Both the position numbers and the translations under genes were made by a program. Positions 58,119 to 64,000 of a stretch of DNA of 64,000 nt are shown here, piece after piece. Every line of letters begins with the position of its first letter. The stretch's first letter is position 1. A model generated the notes under the pieces. That model saw only the letters and a list, made by a program, of their open reading frames with translations. It made no database searches and was not told the DNA's origin. The DNA is taken from positions 1-64,000 of the forward strand of contig NZ_BLTJ01000008.1 in assembly GCF_013282095.1 (NCBI RefSeq). The letters run 5' to 3'. The stretch is from Enterocloster alcoholdehydrogenati (GTDB lineage Bacteria > Bacillota > Clostridia > Lachnospirales > Lachnospiraceae).

Positions 58119-58316
58119 TCAGCGGATATTGTTATCTGCCGGGATAATGATGGCTGCGATAATATAAGCCGCCAGTCCTGCCCCTACCGTCACGCAGGTA
58201 AAGATAGCCCAGACAAGACGGATCAGAGTGGGATCGATGTCTAAATATTCGCCGATGCCTCCGCATACGCCGCTGAGCATACGATTGGTGGTGGAACGGA
58301 ATAATTGTTTTTTCAT
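58119..58316 (-). CDS. PspC-domain membrane protein
   Basis: The 65-residue protein is a minimal PspC domain: LFRSTTNRMLSGVCGGIGEY (basic stretch then CGGIGEYLDIDPTLIRL) and one hydrophobic segment (VWAIFTCVTVGAGLAAYIIA). PspC-type proteins respond to envelope stress. A GGAGGCAT site precedes the ATG. It is the last gene of the PadR-DUF1700-small ORF group, 110 bases after the small ORF, and may share its transcript. Confidence 0.9.
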   Translation of the reverse strand: MKKQLFRSTTNRMLSGVCGGIGEYLDIDPTLIRLVWAIFTCVTVGAGLAAYIIAAIIIPADNNIR

Positions 58317-58426
58317 AGTGGTAATGCCTCCTTTGTATGGCGGTGTCCATGATCCGGCCCGGTCTGACGGGACGCGGTGAAAAAGACACCCTTTGCATTC
58401 ATTCTATTGTTTTCATAAATGATTGG

Positions 58427-58588
58427 TTATATACAGTCATCCAGACGGTCCAGAACCCATTCCATATGGTGGGGGCGCAGGCGGGACCAGGAAATTCCTC
58501 CGGCAGCGGAGGCGATTGAGGATATGGCCAGGCCGCTCAAAAGGAAAATGAGACCGGCAATGGCGCAGAAACGGATCAGTCTATTCAT
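58427..58588 (-). CDS. Small membrane-anchored protein (53 aa), possibly truncated DUF4097-type
   Basis: On the minus strand an ATG overlapping the DUF1700 stop (ATGA) and preceded by GGAAGGTG opens 53 codons. They begin MNRLIRFCAIAGLIFLLSGL and end VLDRLDDCI. It is one signal/membrane helix with a short polar tail. The coupling and ribosome-binding site argue that it is real. In related loci, PadR-DUF1700 pairs are followed by a larger DUF4097 protein that opens similarly, so this may be a shortened remnant of it; that is inference. Confidence 0.6.
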   Translation of the reverse strand: MNRLIRFCAIAGLIFLLSGLAISSIASAAGGISWSRLRPHHMEWVLDRLDDCI

Positions 58589-59370
58589 CGTTTGCACCTT
58601 CCTTTATGAAGCAGGCTGCTGATCCACTCAATGATGCTGCAGACCAGACGGGGGATCAGCCTGCCGTAAAATAACAGGCAGAGGGCGAGAAGAAGAAATC
58701 CTGCGCCCAGTGCGGTCAGTCCCGCTCCCGCAGTAAAAATTCCCTGCAGGGGATGGATAAAGAGCCATATTATACCAGTGGGAATCATGATGACGGCGGA
58801 AAGGAAAGCTGCTGCGGTCATAAGTCCAAGACCGATAAACAGGATAATCAGCACGCCTCCGATTCCCGTAAGTACGCCTGCGATACCGCCTCCGATCCCC
58901 AGAAGAAGCGGAGCGCCGACGATGATCAGAATAATCCACAGGATCGCCTTTAAAAGAGGATACTTTTTCGGGGATCGATAGGAGGAATCCGCCTGAGGGG
59001 CGTCCTCTTCAGCTTTCTGACCCTCGTTGGGCCGGGAACTGAAACGTCCATAAAAGTTCCCTTTATTATGAAACGGTGTTTCAGGCAAATCCATCCTCCG
59101 GGCCAGTTCATGCCCCGGATCTTTATAACGTTCATTTTCGTAGCCGGAATCGGTAAATTCGCCGTTCGCATCCGGGTTGCTGTGAAGGCTGGTGCGTACA
59201 ATAGAAGCCACCCGCTCAGGGCTTCCCAGTTCATTTATGATATCGGTTTCATGTTCTGATCCTGCCTCATCAAAGTAATCCTGATAATATCCTAGGGCAT
59301 CCTGCCGGTCATCATCATCAATATCCTGGAGCAGATATGCAAGCTGTTTCATAAAAGTGTCTCGGTTCAA
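58585..59370 (-). CDS. DUF1700 (HAAS-domain) membrane protein
   Basis: The 261-residue protein begins with the TTG at 59370 (NRDTFMKQLAYLLQDIDDDD follows) and has the helical HAAS/DUF1700 N-terminus with YYQDYFDEAGSEHETDIINE and LGSPERVASIVRTSLHSNPD. A charged linker follows. The last third is four hydrophobic segments (ILWIILIIVGAPLLLGIGGG, LIILFIGLGLMTAAAFLSAV, FIHPLQGIFTAGAGLTALGA). HAAS proteins pair with PadR regulators as signalling partners. The TTG overlaps the PadR stop by four bases, so they are coupled. Confidence 0.85.
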   Translation of the reverse strand: MNRDTFMKQLAYLLQDIDDDDRQDALGYYQDYFDEAGSEHETDIINELGSPERVASIVRTSLHSNPDANGEFTDSGYENERYKDPGHELARRMDLPETPFHNKGNFYGRFSSRPNEGQKAEEDAPQADSSYRSPKKYPLLKAILWIILIIVGAPLLLGIGGGIAGVLTGIGGVLIILFIGLGLMTAAAFLSAVIMIPTGIIWLFIHPLQGIFTAGAGLTALGAGFLLLALCLLFYGRLIPRLVCSIIEWISSLLHKGRCKR

Positions 59371-59687
59371 TGTTCTCCCTCCTTCATGATCCGGGAGATC
59401 TTCTGGGAGTAGACCACCCATTCTCTGCGGTAGAGCTGCAGCTGCAGCCGCCCCTGTTCTGTGAGCCGGTAATAGCGCCGGTTTCTGCCGTCAATGGCCT
59501 TGTCATAAACCTCCAGGCAGTCGTCCTTCTGAAGCCGCCGCAGCACCGGATACAGGGTGGATTCGGATATATCGATAGCCCCGCGGACCTGCTGGGTGAT
59601 CCGATAGCCGTAAGCTCCTTCTTCCTCTCTGGAAACGGCTGCCAGCACAATGGCGTCCAGAAGGGCAGAGCCGGTATTGAATACCAT
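59367..59687 (-). CDS. PadR-family transcriptional regulator
   Basis: The 106-residue protein is a PadR winged helix: LLDAIVLAAVSREEEGAYGY, RITQQVRGAIDISESTLYPV (recognition helix region), LRRLQKDDCLEVY and NRRYYRLTEQG. A dimerising C-terminal helix ends it. ATG 59687 is preferred over 59693 because GGAGGG needs the extra spacing. A palindrome covers its own promoter, so it probably represses the PadR-DUF1700-PspC group and responds to envelope or ligand signals. Confidence 0.92.
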   Translation of the reverse strand: MVFNTGSALLDAIVLAAVSREEEGAYGYRITQQVRGAIDISESTLYPVLRRLQKDDCLEVYDKAIDGRNRRYYRLTEQGRLQLQLYRREWVVYSQKISRIMKEGEH

Positions 59688-59781
59688 AAGCATCCCTCCG
59701 TTTCGTGTGTTTGTTAGATTCCCTCCGGGCTTTTGGGGCCGCAGATGAAACGCTTTTTAAAGCTTGTATGTTATTTACAAC

Positions 59782-59813
59782 AATATTATATGACATATAA
59801 TATTATGCGTCAA
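59782..59813 (-). promoter_or_regulatory. PadR-operon promoter with palindromic operator
   Basis: On the minus strand TTGACG (59813-59808) and TATAAT (59790-59785) are spaced 17 bases, near consensus. Over the -10 is the palindrome AATATTATATG-A-CATATAATATT (59782-59804) with 11-bp perfect arms, the likely PadR site. Confidence 0.8.
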
Positions 59814-59963
59814 CGAAAGAATTATCAAAGAAAGAGGAAAGATTTCGTTAGATTTTCTTAAGCTATTTTAGAAAGTGTTAACTGCGAGGTCAAATTTTTG
59901 ACACAATTGACCTGTATACTTAGTGCCATAAACAAGCAGTCAGAGCTTTTTACATAGAGAACA

Positions 59964-60056
59964 GCAGCAGAAGACGCTGAGAGATCACAGTGGAAAACAG
60001 GCGTCAGGGCGCTCATAGATATGTTTTCCTTTATGATCTCTCAGCGGGACAGCTGC
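59964..60056. ncRNA. Long rod-like hairpin between PadR operon and M16 peptidase gene
   Basis: Nested perfect helices: GCAGC (59964) with GCTGC (60052), GCTGAGAGATCA (59976-59987) with TGATCTCTCAGC (60034-60045), and GGAAAACA (59992-59999) with TGTTTTCC (60022-60029). A second small stem AGCCGGC/GCCGGCT lies at 60070-60107. No protein is encoded. TTGACA (59898-59903) is 60 bases to the left, but a matching -10 is poor. The structure could be a small RNA, a leader of either strand, or an insertion of miniature inverted-repeat type. Confidence 0.5.
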
Positions 60057-60116
60057 ACGATAGATTACTAAGCCGGCGGGGTTGGCGTATGGACAGCCTT
60101 GCCGGCTCAAACCAAT

Positions 60117-63100
60117 TTATGGGGAAGTATGGGCAGAGGAACCGCCCTTTGTATCCCGCAGGGTCAGTATTTCCTCAAACAGCTCTCCATTTTCCCGTAT
60201 GGTTTTTTCGTTTCCCACCGCAGAAACCGAACCGGCCGCCAGAAGGCGGTCTATGAGGGCAGCCGCCGTTTCCTTATCCTTCACAGAGCTTCTTCGGATA
60301 TCCCGTATCATTTCATTTATATATTTGGCAGAGATCCCCATGAGCCTGCGGCGCATGGCCCGCATCCGGTTATTTAGGATGCCCACAGGCAGAAGGGCCT
60401 GGGCGTAGGCGCTTAAGATGTAGCCCTGGAGATCCTCTGGAGTAATGGACAGATTCTTAAGGGCCTTTCCTGTTTGCAGAAAGACGGAAAGGGTAGAGCG
60501 GATATCTGGATCCTCGGTGCTCCACAGAGTAAAGTAGGATCCTGGCAGGAGAAAATCAATACCGCTGTCATAGGCTCTGCCCTGATAACGAACAGCGGGC
60601 TTTACATATTTATCTCCCGCTGCCAGCAGATAGGGCAGATAACGTCCCTTAAACTCCGGCATATCTTTAAAATCACCTAATACACGGATTTCCTGAAGAG
60701 GGCTGTCGGTACAGGCCGCCGTCCGGCGGGCGGGCGTCAGATCCCAGTCAGGAAGTGTAAGGGAATGGGAAAACGTTTTCATATCAGTTTTGCCGTTCAG
60801 AGACTCTAATATACGGGATGCGGATCCCAGAATATCCTCCAGGGCTTCGCTGTCGGCCGATGCCAGAAAGACCAGCTTTCTGCGGCTGACCAGCCTTTGC
60901 GTCAGTCCGGTCAGCCGCTTTGTTACTTCTTCCCCGGCTTTTCTTGCATCCGTATCCTCAGGATGTTCCTGTTCCAGCGTCAGCCGGTTCTGTATTTCTT
61001 TTAAAAACCCATGGATTTCGGGCGGATTTAACAGATAGCGGAAACGGCTGTCCTGCCGGATGCACCGCTCTGCCAGACTATAGGCCAGGGAAGGCCCGTT
61101 TTCTCCTTTTGACATATCATAGTCTGGGATATACTTATCGATCACCTGCAGAATCGTCTCACGGTCACTGTAGTTTCCGCCGGTCATCAGATCCAGCAGG
61201 AAATCAAGTCCGGTCTCAAAATCCCCGGTCAGCCCCGACCAGGCAACACTCATCATGGGGCGGCTGTTTTCTCCTGCTTCTCTGCCGGGATACAGTTCAT
61301 CAAAGGTACAGTCATAAAGAAGTTCCTGTTCCATGTTTTTCTGCTGTTCTACGGTAAAGCGGTCTGTATCCAGCTCGGTAAGCAGCATCTGATACAGCGT
61401 GAGATACTTCCAGTCCTCGGCCTCCAGCTGCTGAAGGTCAAAAAACAGCTGATAGCTGCCGATTCCATGAAGGGGAGAAGGGGAGCCAAAGCAGAGAATC
61501 CCCCGGCGGACTTCACTGAAAACCTCAGGATCCTCTTCCGGCTCCGGCAGCTCTTCCGGCCGGATCAGAAAGTCCAGGCAGCTCTCATCGGCTGCGCTCC
61601 ATGCTTTAAAATCCCTGGTTTCCTGGATAAGGCAGCAAAGCTCTTCTTGGGTCATGCCCGCCTTTTTTTCTTTCAGCCAGGTATCGCGCTCGGCTTCCAG
61701 CTGTTCTGCCAGCCCCGGCACAGGCACGGTTACAGACAGTACGCTGGCTGCCGGATGGAGCGCCCAGGCGGCCAGCCGCTTAAGGATCGCCTGCTCCCTG
61801 TCCTCGGAGAAGGTTTCAAAGGACTGTTCATACAGAGAATAGTAATCCGTCCGTCCGGTCAGGCTCCAGAACCGCCCGATATCCTCTGACAGATGAAAGC
61901 CCAGATGCGGCGTCTCGCCCATGAGAAGGTCAGCCAGCCGGTTTTCCTTAATGGCTGCCTGGTATAAAGCCTCCGGGATTCCGCTTTGAGAGATTTCCAT
62001 AAGCCCCTGGCGTACTGCCTTTAGAAATGTCTCTTCCTGACCCTCATCCCCGTTTTGAAGGCGGAATTTAAGCGACGGCTGCTGGGACGCGGTGTCCAGA
62101 TAGACCTCAATCACATTGTTAAGCCCCAGTGAACGGGCCGTGCGCTGGATCGGGGAGGTATCCTGGTTCATCATATCGGCAAGAAATCCCATATAGATCA
62201 CATCCTCATGGCTTAAACCGGAAAGGTCTGCCGTGTAGTCAATAATGGAGGAGTGGATGGCCGGACTGCCCTCATAAGCCGGACTTTCCGCCCGGATCTT
62301 TTTAAAGCCGGGAGCCACCGGTTCATGAAACCAGGGGCGCAGATCAAGGCTGCGGCTCTTAAAACGGGACAGATGGTTCTCGTCCAGAAAACGGAGCGCT
62401 GCTTCCAGATCGGCGTCCCCATAAAGGATCATCAGGCAGTTGGAGTAGTCATACAGGTTTTCATAGGCTTTTTTTATCTTTTCAAAGGTCATTTCCTTAT
62501 AATGAAAATGCAGCCGGCCTAAAAGATTAGCTGCCGTCTGGCCCTGATAGAGTGCTTCTGCTGCCGCGCTGTCGGCATTTTCCTGTATATCGGTGAGATG
62601 TCCCCAGTCCTCGCTGAGCACCGTTCCCAGCATGGAAAGCTCCCCGTCAGGCTCCTCCAGCTCAAACCTCAGGCCTTCCCTGCGGAAAAAACGGTCATCC
62701 TTCATGGCATCCGGTTCTTCCATGCAGCATAAAAATACATCCATCAGCTTTAACAGCTGTTCCATGCTCAGGGAGCAGACCGGGTAGCAGGTGCAGGTAT
62801 TGTCCGTAATCCCGTTCATAAAGGTGGAGTAGCTTTTGCTGTCCATGTCAAAGAAAACATCCCGGCTGGGATATTTGGGGCAGGAGCAGAGCATCAGATG
62901 CTCTAATATATGGTTGGAATCCAGCGGATCCAGCTGGGGTGTTCTGTAAATCAGATCAAACCCCAGCTCTCGGTCATCATTATGTATATATAAAAGTCTG
63001 GCTCCGCTGAAGGGATGGAACAGTTCCGCTGTCTCCGCCCCCAGCATGGAGATGGTATTGCGCTCTGTGACGGTAAAACCCCACAGAGTCTGGCCTGTTT

Positions 63101-63122
63101 CAGGCAGCCTGGACATAGGCAT
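60117..63122 (-). CDS. M16-family (PreP-like, M16C) zinc metallopeptidase
   Basis: The 1,001-residue protein opens MPMSRLPETGQTLWGFTVTE and carries the inverted zinc motif H-x-x-E-H in DSNHILEHLMLCS. The acidic third ligand lies downstream in ELSMLGTVLSEDWGHL. A long four-domain M16C body follows (FDLQQLEAEDWKYLTLYQML; SMFASTE-like LAASADSEALEDILG region). These presequence-protease relatives degrade peptides inside a closed chamber; in Clostridia they may clear signal peptides. The ATG at 63122, behind AGGAGG, is preferred to a longer frame; 63116 is an alternative. Confidence 0.85.
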   Translation of the reverse strand: MPMSRLPETGQTLWGFTVTERNTISMLGAETAELFHPFSGARLLYIHNDDRELGFDLIYRTPQLDPLDSNHILEHLMLCSCPKYPSRDVFFDMDSKSYSTFMNGITDNTCTCYPVCSLSMEQLLKLMDVFLCCMEEPDAMKDDRFFRREGLRFELEEPDGELSMLGTVLSEDWGHLTDIQENADSAAAEALYQGQTAANLLGRLHFHYKEMTFEKIKKAYENLYDYSNCLMILYGDADLEAALRFLDENHLSRFKSRSLDLRPWFHEPVAPGFKKIRAESPAYEGSPAIHSSIIDYTADLSGLSHEDVIYMGFLADMMNQDTSPIQRTARSLGLNNVIEVYLDTASQQPSLKFRLQNGDEGQEETFLKAVRQGLMEISQSGIPEALYQAAIKENRLADLLMGETPHLGFHLSEDIGRFWSLTGRTDYYSLYEQSFETFSEDREQAILKRLAAWALHPAASVLSVTVPVPGLAEQLEAERDTWLKEKKAGMTQEELCCLIQETRDFKAWSAADESCLDFLIRPEELPEPEEDPEVFSEVRRGILCFGSPSPLHGIGSYQLFFDLQQLEAEDWKYLTLYQMLLTELDTDRFTVEQQKNMEQELLYDCTFDELYPGREAGENSRPMMSVAWSGLTGDFETGLDFLLDLMTGGNYSDRETILQVIDKYIPDYDMSKGENGPSLAYSLAERCIRQDSRFRYLLNPPEIHGFLKEIQNRLTLEQEHPEDTDARKAGEEVTKRLTGLTQRLVSRRKLVFLASADSEALEDILGSASRILESLNGKTDMKTFSHSLTLPDWDLTPARRTAACTDSPLQEIRVLGDFKDMPEFKGRYLPYLLAAGDKYVKPAVRYQGRAYDSGIDFLLPGSYFTLWSTEDPDIRSTLSVFLQTGKALKNLSITPEDLQGYILSAYAQALLPVGILNNRMRAMRRRLMGISAKYINEMIRDIRRSSVKDKETAAALIDRLLAAGSVSAVGNEKTIRENGELFEEILTLRDTKGGSSAHTSP

Positions 63123-63229
63123 ATATCCTCCTGGATTATGGTCGGTATGCTCCTTAAGAGCAAAAAATGCTGCACCTTTGGCACTCCTGCCATCGGTACA
63201 GCACACGGTTCCCTCTAAGGGTAGGGTTT

Positions 63230-63478
63230 TTACTGCTGCGCCTTATACTCCTTTAATGCCTGGGCCAGCTGGTCAGGACATGAGGTGGGACGGGGGCCGC
63301 ACTGGATACCCTCCAGACGCTGGATTGCTTCATCCACATCCATGCCCTCTACCAGTCTTGCCACACCCTGCGTATTGCCGGAGCAGCCGCCTGCAAACTG
63401 GACATTAACCAGCCTGTTGTTCTCTACATCAAAGGAAATGGCTCTGGCACATACGCCATGTGTCTTATATGTTGCCAT
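63230..63478 (-). CDS. TSCPD-domain protein
   Basis: The 82-residue protein (MATYKTHGVCARAISFDVEN) has the marker CGPRPTSCPDQLAQALKEY, the TSCPD motif, and conserved cysteines in VCARAI and FAGGCSGNT. Stand-alone TSCPD proteins (about 80 residues) are widespread in Clostridia; the domain is otherwise known from class II ribonucleotide reductases, where it helps bind metal or cofactor. The start at 63478 lies behind GGAGG and gives the usual length. A role linked to ribonucleotide reduction is possible but unproven. Confidence 0.88.
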   Translation of the reverse strand: MATYKTHGVCARAISFDVENNRLVNVQFAGGCSGNTQGVARLVEGMDVDEAIQRLEGIQCGPRPTSCPDQLAQALKEYKAQQ

Positions 63479-63623
63479 TGGATACCTCCATATGTGTATT
63501 TGTACGTTGGGAATATATCCGTGCGCACATTGTATTTTCACCGGGCAGACGGGGCGTGTGCCCCTGATCTGCTGATGGTAAATTCGATTATGCCCCAAGG
63601 AAGATGGATTGTCAAGAAGATGG

Positions 63624-63653
63624 TTGAAAAAAAGGGGCAGGGCACAGTATAAT
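63624..63653 (+). promoter_or_regulatory. Promoter of the nucleosidase gene
   Basis: TTGAAA (63624-63629) and TATAAT (63648-63653) are spaced 18 bases, ahead of a GAAGGAGG site and ATG at 63704. Confidence 0.8.
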
Positions 63654-63703
63654 GGACGAAAGCGTGTGTGCGCAGAACAGGATAGATGAAGGAGGAAATG
63701 AAC

Positions 63704-64000
63704 ATGATAGCGATTATTGGAGCCATGGATGAGGAAGTGGCAATGTTAAAGGAAAGAATGACGGAGGTACAGGTGGAACGATGGGCGTCCATGGAGTTTT
63801 ATAAGGGAAAACTGGAGGGAAAAGATACGGTAGTGGTGCGCTCCGGTATTGGGAAGGTAAATGCGGCTATGTGCGCCCAGCTTCTGGCTGACCGCTATGC
63901 TCCGTCCTGTATCATCAATACCGGAATTGCCGGTTCTCTGGATGCAGAAATCAACATCGGGGATATAGTGCTTTCTACCGATGCCTTACAGCACGATATG
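63704..64000 (+). CDS. mtnN: MTA/SAH nucleosidase (MtnN/Pfs), N-terminal part
   Basis: The gene starts at ATG 63704 eight bases behind GAAGGAGG and runs off the window after 99 codons. MIAIIGAMDEEVAMLKERM is the family opening (IGAM-x-x-E with the catalytic Glu). VVVRSGIGKVNAAMCAQLL and INTGIAGSLDAEINIGDIVL are the nucleoside-phosphorylase-fold loops for base and ribose binding. The enzyme removes adenine from methylthioadenosine and S-adenosylhomocysteine, recycling methionine and making the precursor of autoinducer-2. The end is cut by the window edge, not by a lesion. Confidence 0.92.
   Translation, partial: MIAIIGAMDEEVAMLKERMTEVQVERWASMEFYKGKLEGKDTVVVRSGIGKVNAAMCAQLLADRYAPSCIINTGIAGSLDAEINIGDIVLSTDALQHDM

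Overview
The window looks like chromosome from a gut Clostridia bacterium, most likely Lachnospiraceae. The chromosomal part carries a DctPQM TRAP transporter, YaaA, an OmpR-type two-component pair, a small alarmone synthetase, a DUF3881 protein, NrdB/NrdA, a PadR/DUF1700/PspC cluster, an M16 peptidase, a TSCPD protein and the start of an MtnN-type nucleosidase. All calls come from reading translations and DNA motifs; no database search was possible, so family names are recognition-based.

Bases 1 to about 41,950 are the integrase-proximal part of a large integrative conjugative element (ICE) whose other end lies outside the window. From the left: the 3' end of a group II intron sitting inside the SNF2/methylase gene typical of these elements; DUF3848/3849; MobC; a small membrane protein; an AbiEi/AbiEii toxin-antitoxin pair; a zinc-ribbon protein; the relaxase; an XRE repressor; and a SLOG protein. 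Then comes an unbroken run of 32 same-strand, tightly packed genes (7469-34970). At the right end of the ICE are a WYL regulator, an ImmR/ImmA-like repressor/protease pair with matching palindromic operators, a RinA/ArpU-like regulator followed by phased repeats, a sigma-like factor, a probable structured RNA, an orphan MazF, two excisionase-like proteins, a tyrosine integrase with a cluster of repeated octamers, and tRNA-Arg(CCT) as the attachment gene.

The 27.5-kb run is the main discovery. Nearly every gene I can place belongs to a family known as, or associated with, polymorphic-toxin immunity: Imm17-like, Imm26-like, Imm51/DUF6881, several SUKH (SMI1/KNR4) types, DUF1963-like, DUF2004-like, DUF2262, DUF2185, DUF4241, DUF4253, DUF4259, DUF4261, DUF5713, DKNYY, ankyrin, LRR and CbrC. 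No toxin, adhesin or secretion gene accompanies them. One gene encodes a single 1,838-residue chain with about eight such modules joined by acidic linkers. I read the whole as a transferable orphan-immunity ('polyimmunity') island that would protect its host from contact-dependent toxins of neighbours, comparable in idea to the acquired interbacterial defence islands of Bacteroidales but carried on a Firmicutes ICE. Several genes look like recent in-frame fusions of neighbouring immunity genes, one of them a single base away from a stop codon followed by a retained ribosome-binding site, which suggests how the giant chain could have formed.

Right of the tRNA (42,032-42,970) are two decayed tRNA-Arg copies and a probable relic of a second group II intron tail, evidence of earlier integrations, and then ordinary chromosome. 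Notable chromosomal regulatory features are a 17-bp-arm inverted repeat before the TRAP operon, a PadR-type palindrome over a near-consensus promoter, and a long rod-like hairpin between the PadR operon and the M16 peptidase.
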